From UTCHB3 sp964531325 (GTDB lineage: Bacteria > Bacteroidota > Ignavibacteria > Ignavibacteriales > Ignavibacteriaceae): a stretch of 64,000 nucleotides of DNA. A program made the position numbers and the translations under genes. Positions 8,576-16,335 of this stretch are shown here, one piece after another. The stretch spans positions 1-64,000 of the forward strand of contig CAZHCW010000018.1 of NCBI GenBank assembly GCA_964531325.1. The letters run 5' to 3'. Positions within the stretch are counted from its first letter, which is position 1, and every line of letters begins with the position of its first letter. Under the pieces are notes generated by a model that saw nothing but the letters and a program-made list of their open reading frames with translations, searched no databases and was not told the DNA's origin.

Positions 8576-9097
8576 TTAGATGCCAAAAATCCATGGCTTA
8601 AATTTTTCGGTTAAAAATAATCTTATTCCCATTTCTGTCTGACCTCTTCTAAGTTTTGCTTTTTTCTTGCGATCAGTGGGAAGCGTCTTCATCAATTCAG
8701 ATAGTACGGGAGTGAACATCAGTTCAAATTTATTGTTTGATTGGTAAATAGAGTATGGGACCTCGTATTTGAATAATTTTTCAAATTCAGCATATTTTGT
8801 TAGATCACCATCCCCAAATATTACTGCTTTATTCCCCTCAACCCCATAAATCACACCTGCTTTGTTTTCCAAATTCGTAAATAAGGGTAGAAATCCCTTG
8901 GTTAAAGAACAATCCTCCGGATGACCTAAAAAAATAAAATAGTCGAAGGCCAACTTTAGTATCTCATTTTGTTCATAATCAGCTATCGACATATATGAAC
9001 ATTCGCAATACTCTTTTTCGGATATAAATTGATACATGTGGTGGGCCAAACCCAGATATCTTTGTATTGCAACAATTAATACGGTTTTACTCAACAT
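8576..9097 (-). CDS. Hypothetical protein
   Basis: A 173-residue protein that I do not recognise. It has no signal peptide. It begins MLSKTVLIVAIQRYLGLAHH and has a run of aromatic and acidic residues; the last 45 residues are basic (PTDRKKKAKLRRGQTEMG) and end FKPWIFGI. The composition suggests a soluble cytoplasmic protein, possibly nucleic-acid binding through the basic end, but that is only a guess. It is flanked by convergent and same-strand genes with gaps of 86 and 216 bp and seems to be transcribed alone. Confidence 0.5.
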   Translation of the reverse strand: MLSKTVLIVAIQRYLGLAHHMYQFISEKEYCECSYMSIADYEQNEILKLAFDYFIFLGHPEDCSLTKGFLPLFTNLENKAGVIYGVEGNKAVIFGDGDLTKYAEFEKLFKYEVPYSIYQSNNKFELMFTPVLSELMKTLPTDRKKKAKLRRGQTEMGIRLFLTEKFKPWIFGI

Positions 9098-9313
9098 AAT
9101 ATTCTATAAAATTGTGCTAAATTGTAAGTTGATGAGAGTACAGTTTGTTTAAGTGCTAAACTTAATAAAAAAATAGAAAATATTATGTAATTTTTTGCAT
9201 CAAAACTTGTTGGAACGGTTTTTTTGTAGTGAGAAAAAATTCAATTCAACCGGAAACAAAATGAGCTTTTGAGATTATACCGTAAGTTTAAATTTTAGGC
9301 CCTGTCACCATCC

Positions 9314-10714
9314 CTACATCCTCCAAATAAATGCAATTATAAATGTGAGAACAAGCCCCATTACAATTGGTAAAAAGGTTGAGACCATGGTCCACTTTAT
9401 CGAACCTGTTTCTTTGTAAATAGTATAGATCGTCGTTGAACAGGGGTTATGCAACAATGAAAAGAGCATAATATTTATACCGGTGAGTAAAGTCCACCCG
9501 CCATGTTGAAGTATTGTTGCAGTTTGAACATCATCAAGCTCAAACATAACTCCTGCTCCCGATCCTGCTCCTGCTATTCTGGCTGACATAACAGTTAACA
9601 TCAATATAGTTGGAATAACTATCTCGTTTGCAGGAATCGCAATTACATACGCAAGAAATATGACACCGTTTAATCCAAAAATTACGGCGATTGGGTCAAC
9701 TGATTTGATAAAATGTTCTGCAAGCGAAACATCCGCAACCGTGATATTTGATATTAACCAAATTACAAGTCCCGCAGGAACTGCAAATACTATCGCTCTC
9801 CACAATACAAAAAGAGTTCTGTCTATTAGTGAAGTATAAAGAGTTTGTAAAACTCTTGGTGGTCTGTATGGGGGTAACTCGAGACTAAAAGTCGATATCT
9901 CACCTCTTAACACAGAACGGGACAATCCCCATGAAACAACGAGACTAAGGAATATCCCCAACACTGCTATAAAAACCACCGCTCCTGCGGAGGCAATTCC
10001 GGCAATCCATGGGGGTGCCGCAGCACCAATAAAAATTGTAGCCACAAGAATTTGTGTTGGCCATCTGCCATTACAAAGTGAAAAATTATTTGTGATAATT
10101 GCAATTAATCTCTCCCGGGGAGAATCGATAATTCTCGTGGCAACCACTCCCGCTGCGTTACATCCAAAGCCCATACTCATCGTAAGAGCCTGTTTTCCGT
10201 GGGCACCGGCTTTTCGGAAAATACCATCCAAATTAAAAGCCACTCTTGGAAGATAACCAAAATCTTCAAGCAATGTGAATAGAGGGAAAAATATCATCAT
10301 CGGTGGGAGCATCACGCTAACAACCCATGCTCCGGCAAGATATGCCCCGTCAATCAATGCTCCCGACAGCCACCAGGGTGCTCCGAAGGTATCCATTGCC
10401 CCTTTCAGCCATGGGTGACCCCAATCAACGAGTAATGTTGCAAGCCATCCTGAGGGATAATTGGCGCCAATAATAGTTAACCAAAAAATAACTGCAAGCA
10501 TCAAAAACATCAACGGAAAACCAAATATCCGACTTGTAACCAATTTATCAATTTTTGTATCAAGTCTAAAAGCGATTTTTGAATCACCCGTTTTCACTGC
10601 ATTTTTGGCTATCTCTGCAGCTTCAGAATAAATTGATTCCACAAGGTTGTCATGAAAACTCTCTCCCTGTTCAATTCGTATATCCCTTGCTGCCTCTAAA
10701 ATTTCATTTTTCAT
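9314..10714 (-). CDS. feoB: Ferrous iron transporter FeoB, membrane permease half
   Basis: A 466-residue protein corresponding to the helical linker and transmembrane part of FeoB. After about 60 cytoplasmic residues it has many hydrophobic segments, the two Gate regions and the core motifs GFGCNAAGVVATR and LLHNPCSTTIYTIYKETG, each with the conserved cysteine that lines the Fe(II) path in FeoB. It lacks a G domain, which is supplied by the preceding gene; the two overlap as ATGA. Together they match one normal FeoB of about 720 residues. Either this is a true two-gene FeoB or a frameshift split one gene; the clean overlap and the helical-linker junction favour a real split. It is the last gene of the iron operon. 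Confidence 0.88.
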   Translation of the reverse strand: MKNEILEAARDIRIEQGESFHDNLVESIYSEAAEIAKNAVKTGDSKIAFRLDTKIDKLVTSRIFGFPLMFLMLAVIFWLTIIGANYPSGWLATLLVDWGHPWLKGAMDTFGAPWWLSGALIDGAYLAGAWVVSVMLPPMMIFFPLFTLLEDFGYLPRVAFNLDGIFRKAGAHGKQALTMSMGFGCNAAGVVATRIIDSPRERLIAIITNNFSLCNGRWPTQILVATIFIGAAAPPWIAGIASAGAVVFIAVLGIFLSLVVSWGLSRSVLRGEISTFSLELPPYRPPRVLQTLYTSLIDRTLFVLWRAIVFAVPAGLVIWLISNITVADVSLAEHFIKSVDPIAVIFGLNGVIFLAYVIAIPANEIVIPTILMLTVMSARIAGAGSGAGVMFELDDVQTATILQHGGWTLLTGINIMLFSLLHNPCSTTIYTIYKETGSIKWTMVSTFLPIVMGLVLTFIIAFIWRM

Positions 10715-11472
10715 ATTGTTGAAAACTCGTTTTGTTCTATTGCATCAATAATTCTTTGATCCCCCTCAAGAAGACGAAGGGCAACCCAGCGTGCATTTGG
10801 AAGATTGGGATAAGCCTTTTTGATTTTTTTTGTTAAAACTTCGATTGATGAATTAATTTCATTTGTAAACGAAGCCACTTTTCTGGGTTTACAAACATAC
10901 TCCCCGGTGGCTACCATTTGAATATAAGAGAGCAGATCGGGAATCCCTTCTCCTTGTCGTGCGGAAGTTGGAACAACAGGTATCCCAAGGTCTTTTGAAA
11001 GACTCCTGATATCCACTTCAATTCCGTTCCTTTTTGCCTCATCCATCAAATTAATACATAAAACTGCCTTGTTGGTTATCTCCAAAACCTGTAAAACAAG
11101 ATTTAGATTTCTTTCAATTCTTGTAGCATCTGCCACAATTATTGTTACATCCGGCTTCCCAAACAGAAGAAAATCGCGGGCTATCTCCTCATCTGTACTT
11201 GTGGAAAGCAGAGAATATGTTCCGGGTAAATCCACTATCTTATATTTGCTTCCGCTATACTCAAATGCTCCCTCAGCTCTTGCCACAGTTTTTCCGGGCC
11301 AATTCCCGGTGTGTTGTCTGAGACCTGTAAGTGCATTAAAAACTGTGCTTTTGCCTGTATTTGGATTTCCCGCAAGTGCAGCGACAAAATCAAATTTAGT
11401 GAGATCGAGCCCCATCCTCTTTAATGTGGCATTTTTATTTGCGGGACAAATTTCACATGCTCCACCACTCAT
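10711..11472 (-). CDS. feoB: Ferrous iron transporter FeoB, GTPase half
   Basis: A 253-residue G protein. It starts with a Cys-containing leader (GGACEICPANKN; C6 and C9) and then has the FeoB G motifs in order: G1 GNPNTGKS (35-42), the switch I segment HTGNWPGKTV, G3 DLPGTYSL, G4 NLMD and G5 SARQGEG, followed by the start of the helical GDI-like domain. In FeoB, GTP binding and hydrolysis gate Fe(II) uptake through the permease half, here a separate polypeptide. The CxxC leader may bind iron, by analogy with Cys-rich FeoB accessories; that is inference. The start codon lies two bases after the stop of the DtxR-FeoA gene, so all four iron genes form one operon. Confidence 0.9.
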   Translation of the reverse strand: MSGGACEICPANKNATLKRMGLDLTKFDFVAALAGNPNTGKSTVFNALTGLRQHTGNWPGKTVARAEGAFEYSGSKYKIVDLPGTYSLLSTSTDEEIARDFLLFGKPDVTIIVADATRIERNLNLVLQVLEITNKAVLCINLMDEAKRNGIEVDIRSLSKDLGIPVVPTSARQGEGIPDLLSYIQMVATGEYVCKPRKVASFTNEINSSIEVLTKKIKKAYPNLPNARWVALRLLEGDQRIIDAIEQNEFSTI

Positions 11473-11473
11473 T

Positions 11474-12424
11474 TTATCCTGCCTTTCTTACATTTTTAAC
11501 GAAGATAAGTTTTGCCTGTTCGATCCTGAGAGCAGCAACAGCACCACGAACACGATATGCAACAGGATCACCACCTGCGCTCGACATTTCATATCTCACC
11601 CGGCTTCCCGGCACAAATCCAAGATCCATCAATCTTCTTCTTTGTTGACCGCGCAACAATTTCGAAATTTTGTGGATTTCGCATTCATAACCTTTTACCA
11701 ATTTATCAAGGGTGGAAAGCTCTAATGGATCTGCCATCGTTGCGTCTATCTCTTCAACAGTGATGTTTGAACTCAATAGCCGGGTAAATACCAGCTCTTC
11801 CCCGTCAGCGATAAATACAGTTTTATTGTCTCTATTCTCGATGATTCGTATTGTCATCCCCGGATAAACTTTCTCTGCAATAATCTGATTATACACATCC
11901 ACAGGTTCATCTTCGATGTGTGTGATTCTGGCATATGAGTTTTCTTTTGCATCCCGTAAAACTATTCCTTTTCTTGGGGGAATATTCCCATTTTTGTCGG
12001 GTATGGGATCACCATCAGGATCATAAAGTGGATTGCCAAGTCGGGAGGCCAGATGATCAGCCTCTTCTTCACTTATCAGGTGTTCCCTTGCCTCGGCATC
12101 TGCGTGCCACATATCCTGTGCCACCCCCGTTTTGTCAGCGAGATAACTCTCCCACAAACGATGAATTCTGATTATTTTAAGGGCATAACTTCGCCCTTCG
12201 GGGGTCATATAGATATTTTCACCCGTCACAGAGATAAGTTTAGAGTTCTCCAAAGATTCTTCAATATTCAATGCCACCCTTCTTGAAACACCCAATGCTC
12301 CCGCAAGACTGTCTATTGTGGATGCTCCGTTTTTACTTTCATAATCGTACAGATGTTTTAGAGCATTTTCAAGCTGCTCTTTTTCGAGAAATGCCTTCTG
12401 TTTTTTTGATCTAAAAAGATTCAT
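11474..12424 (-). CDS. DtxR-type metal regulator fused to a C-terminal FeoA domain
   Basis: A 316-residue protein combining three parts: a winged helix (about 15-75), the DtxR dimerisation/metal domain (75-150), and two SH3-like segments, one in the usual DtxR place (about 155-225) and a second, typical FeoA domain (about 238-312, with RGQQRRRLMDLGFVPGSRV). Metal ligands expected in this family are present: H and E of HRLWE and the WHADAEAREH cluster, where the position of DtxR Cys102 is Glu, as in MntR-like members. FeoA is normally a free protein that supports FeoB; here it is tied to a regulator. The start overlaps the previous gene by ATGA. It may sense Fe(II) and also act at the transporter; the second role is speculation. 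Confidence 0.85.
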   Translation of the reverse strand: MNLFRSKKQKAFLEKEQLENALKHLYDYESKNGASTIDSLAGALGVSRRVALNIEESLENSKLISVTGENIYMTPEGRSYALKIIRIHRLWESYLADKTGVAQDMWHADAEAREHLISEEEADHLASRLGNPLYDPDGDPIPDKNGNIPPRKGIVLRDAKENSYARITHIEDEPVDVYNQIIAEKVYPGMTIRIIENRDNKTVFIADGEELVFTRLLSSNITVEEIDATMADPLELSTLDKLVKGYECEIHKISKLLRGQQRRRLMDLGFVPGSRVRYEMSSAGGDPVAYRVRGAVAALRIEQAKLIFVKNVRKAG

Positions 12425-13086
12425 ATACTGTCCTCAATAAAAAACAGATTGGTTGAAATTTTTTCACTAATATTAAATGAATCTTTACCTACCTGAATCA
12501 TAGTTGAATTGTCATATGACAATCTTGAGACTATCGTTACCAATTTGTTTAATGATAATCCTATTTCGGTAAAATAATTCATAAGTTCTTTGCTCGAATC
12601 GATAACTTTCACCAAACGGTAATCTTTCCCAACCTCACATAGTTGAAGTGGTAAACAATCTGGCAGCTCAGGTAAGTTTCCAAATTTGTCGGGTATTGGT
12701 TCACCATGAGGATCAAATCTTGGAAACCCCAAATATTTGTCCAATTTCTCAATCAGAAATTCTGAAGTCGAGTGTTCCAACACTTCAGCTTCCGCGTGTA
12801 CTTCGCTCCATGTCAAACCCAAAACATCCATCAGGAAAAGCTCCCAAAGTCTATGGCGTCTGATTATATGAAGAGCAGTCTTCTTTCCTTCTTCGGTAAG
12901 CGACATTCCCCGATATTTTTCATAATTGAGGAATCCCTGCTCTGAAAGTCGCTGAACCATTTCACTGGTTGCTGCTTTTGAAACTTCGAGTTTGTTTGCC
13001 ACATCAGTTGTGCTAACACTTTTGTCGGGGTATGATTCAAGTTGGTATATAGCTTTGATGTAGTCTTCTTTAGATATTGTCGGCAT
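12421..13086 (-). CDS. DtxR/MntR-family metal-dependent transcriptional regulator
   Basis: A 221-residue regulator with standard family architecture: winged helix (about 5-65, SVSTTDVANKLEVSKAATSEM), metal-binding dimerisation domain (about 65-140) and SH3-like C-terminal domain (150-215). The ligands HRLWE and VHAEAEVLEH are intact, with Glu at the DtxR Cys102 position, so the metal could be Fe(II) or Mn(II). It is the first gene of the iron operon and overlaps the next by 4 bp. A 19-bp DtxR-box-like element stands 28 bp upstream of the start, so the operon is probably autorepressed when metal is plentiful. Confidence 0.88.
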   Translation of the reverse strand: MPTISKEDYIKAIYQLESYPDKSVSTTDVANKLEVSKAATSEMVQRLSEQGFLNYEKYRGMSLTEEGKKTALHIIRRHRLWELFLMDVLGLTWSEVHAEAEVLEHSTSEFLIEKLDKYLGFPRFDPHGEPIPDKFGNLPELPDCLPLQLCEVGKDYRLVKVIDSSKELMNYFTEIGLSLNKLVTIVSRLSYDNSTMIQVGKDSFNISEKISTNLFFIEDSI

Positions 13087-13113
13087 ATAATTAAGTTTTC
13101 TTGTTATTTAAAT

Positions 13114-13132
13114 TTAAGCATTCCTAACTTAA
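13114..13132 (-). promoter_or_regulatory. Candidate DtxR-type operator upstream of the iron operon
   Basis: On the minus strand the 19-mer TTAAGTTAGGAATGCTTAA matches the DtxR/IdeR consensus TTAGGTTAGGCTAACCTAA at 13 of 19 positions, with 5-bp symmetric ends. It lies 28-46 bp upstream of the first regulator's start, where a repressor would block transcription. Confidence 0.5.
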
Positions 13133-13178
13133 TAATCAAGAGTAATTTATTTCTGTTATTGAGGGAGTGGTATAGTTC

Positions 13179-13370
13179 CACGGATTATCACAGATTTAGC
13201 ACGGATTTTCATTGATTTTTTAGGGACGCGGATACACGCAGATTAGGCAGATTTCCGCGGAAGGGGATTTTAAGTTGAACGGGGATAATTATGAACCATA
13301 TCCTCCCCTCTACTTTTAGGAGAGGGGTCGGGGGTGAGGTACGGATTTATCGCGGATAACCAATAAATCT
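13179..13370. repeat. Dispersed repeat cluster (CGGATT-type and CCCCTCT hairpin)
   Basis: 13179-13260 holds degenerate repeats of the kind ACGGATTNTCACAGATT and GACGCGGATACACGC. 13301-13341 is a CCCCTCT...AGAGGGG hairpin followed by GGGGGTGAGG, kin to 1681-1716 and 21409-21447. A further ACGGATTTATCGCGGATAA follows. These occupy the spacer between the iron operon promoter and the next gene. Confidence 0.7.
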
Positions 13371-13382
13371 CTAAATTTGGGA

Positions 13383-13940
13383 ATGAAATGGAAAATTTTT
13401 GCGAGTATTTTTGTTGTGATGCTCTCAACCGGAGTTAAAGCCCAGTTTATTCAACTCACTAAAGTTGGTGCTGGTGTTGGCTTGGGTGTTCTAAAGGGAA
13501 ACACCGCTGAGGAATTTGGTTATTCTCTTCAAGGTTCGGTGGATTTTAAATTATGGTTCTCAGAGAAATATTATTTCCGAACTGCCGCATTTTATACAAG
13601 AAAATTTACAATACTTCTCCCTGAGGACAGATTTGGTAGAAATTACCCTTTCCTGCAAGGCTTTTCCCTCAAATTTATGGGAGAACAACTCATTACTCCC
13701 CATATTTCGATTGAAGCCGGGGGTGGATTAGCAATAATTAATGACCGTTCTTTTCCGGAAGTTGACAGTTGGTCGCTTGGTAGTGGAATCTCGTTCCATA
13801 CAGTTTTTTACTTCTATGATAAAACTATAGAAACCAGGGGACTTTCTCTTCATACAGGAGTTGAATGGAATGTTGGCTTTTTTAATACTGTCCCTGAAAT
13901 GAACGGAATTCAGGCCCAACTCCACTATAATTTTAATTAA
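13383..13940 (+). CDS. Outer-membrane beta-barrel-like protein
   Basis: A 185-residue protein from the ATG at 13383 (a TTG six bases upstream is less likely). It has a signal peptide (MKWKIFASIFVVMLSTGVKA/Q) followed by alternating amphipathic strands with aromatic girdles, ending HYNFN as barrel proteins often do: GAGVGLGVLKGN, SLQGSVDFKLWF, YYFRTAAFYTRKF, ISIEAGGGLAII, SLHTGVEWNVGFF. This is the pattern of small 8-strand porin-like or PorT-like barrels. The ligand is unknown. Its 3' end overlaps the convergent cyanophycinase-like gene by 8 bp. Confidence 0.65.
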   Translation: MKWKIFASIFVVMLSTGVKAQFIQLTKVGAGVGLGVLKGNTAEEFGYSLQGSVDFKLWFSEKYYFRTAAFYTRKFTILLPEDRFGRNYPFLQGFSLKFMGEQLITPHISIEAGGGLAIINDRSFPEVDSWSLGSGISFHTVFYFYDKTIETRGLSLHTGVEWNVGFFNTVPEMNGIQAQLHYNFN

Positions 13941-15972
13941 TAACTACTTTGCCAAAGAGGATTCCGTTTGTTGTATATACTCTTACAAGGTAAGTTCCTG
14001 CCGCCCATCCTGATGAATTAACGAAAAAACTCTTCACTCCATCTTCCAAAAAAGAATCTCCCGACACAAAAACTCTCTCTCCTGTAATGGAAAATATTTC
14101 CACCCGGGATATGGTGGTTCTCTCATCCCTCACCGACACAGAAAAATCCCTTTTCGCCGGATTTGGGAAGATCGAAAGCGTAATCTGTTTGGTCTCAGGT
14201 TTGATTATTTCTTCGTCTTCCACTCCCATAGCCGATTGAACAAATCTCCTTTGAGAGAAACTGAAACTGTTGGTTTTTATATTTGTCGCCGAAATTCTCA
14301 GATTATTAATTGCAATTACTTGCCGGGGAGCTATTGAACTTGTTGCCCTGTAAACAGAAGAATCACAAAGTGTCGATTCAGAGGTATCAAAAATAAACAG
14401 CGGGAAGTTTGAAGCAGTTACAGAGCTGTCCATACTTCGGAATGAGTAAAATGTCGTTCCGTTCCCATACATCCCAAACCTTAGTCTTCCCTTAAACATA
14501 GCCCACAATGCCGAACACATCCTGTTCTCATAAAGGTCAGAATCGTCGAACAAAGTGGGTTGATACGCCAAGTTTGCATCTGTATTTAATCCCGTCCCAA
14601 AAGTCATTTTGCCTCTGTACGCTGCATAAATATCAGAAATTAAATTATCAGAAAAGCCTGTGGTAAAAAGTTTCCCCGTTTCACCAAATGCAAATAGCTT
14701 CCAACCCGGTTGTTGAAGTTTGGTTCGTAAAATTCCGCCACAAACAGAACCCGAATTAAGTAGTGGTTTTAATCCGGAAAGATCATCCCCGACAACAAAC
14801 AGAGCCGATGAGCCAGAAAGTGTTGAAGTAAATGCAGTGTCAGTCTCCGAGTTTGAAGAATAATTCAAAATTTCCGCTGAATATGAGAGGGATGAAAGTG
14901 TTGTTACTAATGAATTCGCCTGAGTAAGATATATCTGGTTTGTTAAAACGACAATTCTGCCCGAATTTATCGTCTGAAGAAATGTAGATAGTTGATTTGT
15001 CCACACATTTGGCTTAAAACCTGAACCTGCCAGAACAATATCAGTCACCGGTACACCGGGAGATGAAATGATAAAGGGTTTAGCAGATGCAGGGATGGTT
15101 TTAATCTGTTTATTGATGAAATCATATTCCCATCCTGCAACAAGCTGATGTGCAAGCAAATTCTCAATGTTATATGCGGGTTGATTTGTAGTAATATTGG
15201 TAAGTGAATCCACTCGATAAATTGTTACCGCGCCACTCCCCATTACAGTTCCCGTTCCATCAGGCGAAATGCAAATTGCTGTCCTGTCATCAATTCCAAC
15301 TATAGTTACATCATCTATCCCATCACTATGCAGCTTTGCAAATAGTGGCACCATTCTCCCCTGTCGTGCTCTTTCGATAACATGAGTATCAAAAAGTACA
15401 CCCGGGATAAGTTTTAGAAAGTCACTTTCAACATGTGATTGGTTTATAAATGGATTGGGCAATGCATCATCGGGATAATAAGTACCATATTTTGCCGAAA
15501 GGTCGTGCTCTCCAAGCACCATCGCTCCCGCTGAAGTACCGGAAATTACTCCACCCCTGTTAAAAACCACTTTGATCGCCTCTTCCGTCAAGGTTCCTTT
15601 CCAGTAGTTGACATAATTGTATTGATTTCCACCTTTAATAAAAACTCCATCCGACGCAACAATCGAGTCGTACATCGCCTGCGAATCCGCAAGAGTTCTC
15701 GAGTTGATTCTCAGATTATAGGATGTTGATGCACCTAACGATCTAAAATAATCAGGTATCCAGGTGGTTTCCTCATTCACGGAGAGAACAACAATTTTCC
15801 CCGAGTCTGCTTTTTCTACAATCCAACTGTAAGGGGCACGGTTCCAATCATTTGTTCCCTCCGATCCCCCGCCAACAGCACAAATATATCCCTGAGGTAA
15901 TAACTCAACAGTCATCGCCAAAACAAGTACCAAAATCAATAAAATTTTCTTTAAACTCTTTTCCGGTAGCAT
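13933..15972 (-). CDS. Secreted cyanophycinase-like (S51) protein with T9SS sorting domain
   Basis: A 679-residue protein with a signal peptide (ILLILVLVLAMTVELLPQ). Residues about 28-290 are a cyanophycinase-type S51 peptidase: GGGSEG near the start, FIKGGNQYNYV, the nucleophile elbow GTSAGA with S147, and the DTHVIERARQGR segment that carries the family His and acidic residue. S51 enzymes cleave cyanophycin (multi-L-arginyl-poly-L-aspartate) or aspartyl dipeptides. Residues about 295-470 look like a degenerate second S51-like unit in which the elbow reads SGSVCGGI. The C-terminus is a divergent sorting domain (IFPNPAKRDFSVSV, then AAGTYLVRVYT). Export suggests breakdown of external cyanophycin or peptides; the exact substrate is not shown. 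Confidence 0.82.
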   Translation of the reverse strand: MLPEKSLKKILLILVLVLAMTVELLPQGYICAVGGGSEGTNDWNRAPYSWIVEKADSGKIVVLSVNEETTWIPDYFRSLGASTSYNLRINSRTLADSQAMYDSIVASDGVFIKGGNQYNYVNYWKGTLTEEAIKVVFNRGGVISGTSAGAMVLGEHDLSAKYGTYYPDDALPNPFINQSHVESDFLKLIPGVLFDTHVIERARQGRMVPLFAKLHSDGIDDVTIVGIDDRTAICISPDGTGTVMGSGAVTIYRVDSLTNITTNQPAYNIENLLAHQLVAGWEYDFINKQIKTIPASAKPFIISSPGVPVTDIVLAGSGFKPNVWTNQLSTFLQTINSGRIVVLTNQIYLTQANSLVTTLSSLSYSAEILNYSSNSETDTAFTSTLSGSSALFVVGDDLSGLKPLLNSGSVCGGILRTKLQQPGWKLFAFGETGKLFTTGFSDNLISDIYAAYRGKMTFGTGLNTDANLAYQPTLFDDSDLYENRMCSALWAMFKGRLRFGMYGNGTTFYSFRSMDSSVTASNFPLFIFDTSESTLCDSSVYRATSSIAPRQVIAINNLRISATNIKTNSFSFSQRRFVQSAMGVEDEEIIKPETKQITLSIFPNPAKRDFSVSVRDERTTISRVEIFSITGERVFVSGDSFLEDGVKSFFVNSSGWAAGTYLVRVYTTNGILFGKVVIN

Positions 15973-16022
15973 CCGGTCTCCATATTTTTAAAAACTCCCG
16001 GGTAATATATGGATTTTTGGGG

Positions 16023-16102
16023 AACTTTAGAACTTTAGAACTTCAGAACCTCGGAACTTCAGAACTTTAGAACTTTAGAACTTTAGAACTTTAGAACTTT
16101 AG
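16023..16102. repeat. Tandem octamer AACTTTAG, ten copies
   Basis: Ten consecutive 8-bp units; seven are exact AACTTTAG and three (AACTTCAG, AACCTCGG, AACTTCAG) are variants, with degenerate copies following. The tract stands between the divergent cyanophycinase-like and lepA genes. The surrounding 363-bp spacer holds no gene. Confidence 0.9.
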
Positions 16103-16186
16103 GACTTTTGTGACTTGAGTATTTAATAACTCATTCGCGTAACTTTCCCCCTCCGTGAAACTTTTAAAAATCCCTCTCTGCGTTAC

Positions 16187-16216
16187 TCAGTCTAATCCGC
16201 GTGTATCTGCGTCCCC
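16187..16216. repeat. Dispersed CCGCG-type repeat fragment
   Basis: Contains TCTAATCCGCGTGTATCTG followed by CGTCCCC, the reverse complement of the element at 13226-13245 (GACGCGGATACACGCAGATT) with small changes. Further relatives occur near 21465-21500 and 54328-54345. Confidence 0.65.
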
Positions 16217-16291
16217 CTTCCCTGCTCCGCATCACCTCTTCACCTCTATTGATACAAAGATTCCGGTATTATCCATGTCCTTTTTATTTTT

Positions 16292-16299
16292 TAACTTTG
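16292..16299 (+). promoter_or_regulatory. Possible Bacteroidota-type -7 element before lepA
   Basis: TAACTTTG fits the TAnnTTTG -7 consensus of Bacteroidota primary sigma promoters and lies 37 bp before the lepA start. A clear TTG -33 element was not found, so the call is weak. Confidence 0.3.
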
Positions 16300-16335
16300 T
16301 AGTTACAAAAATTTAAAATTCCGCAACGGAGATAA

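Noticed and set aside
11069..11725. 218-codon plus-strand open frame
   Set aside because: It lies fully antisense to the FeoB GTPase and DtxR-FeoA genes, which carry clear motifs; its translation shows no domain.
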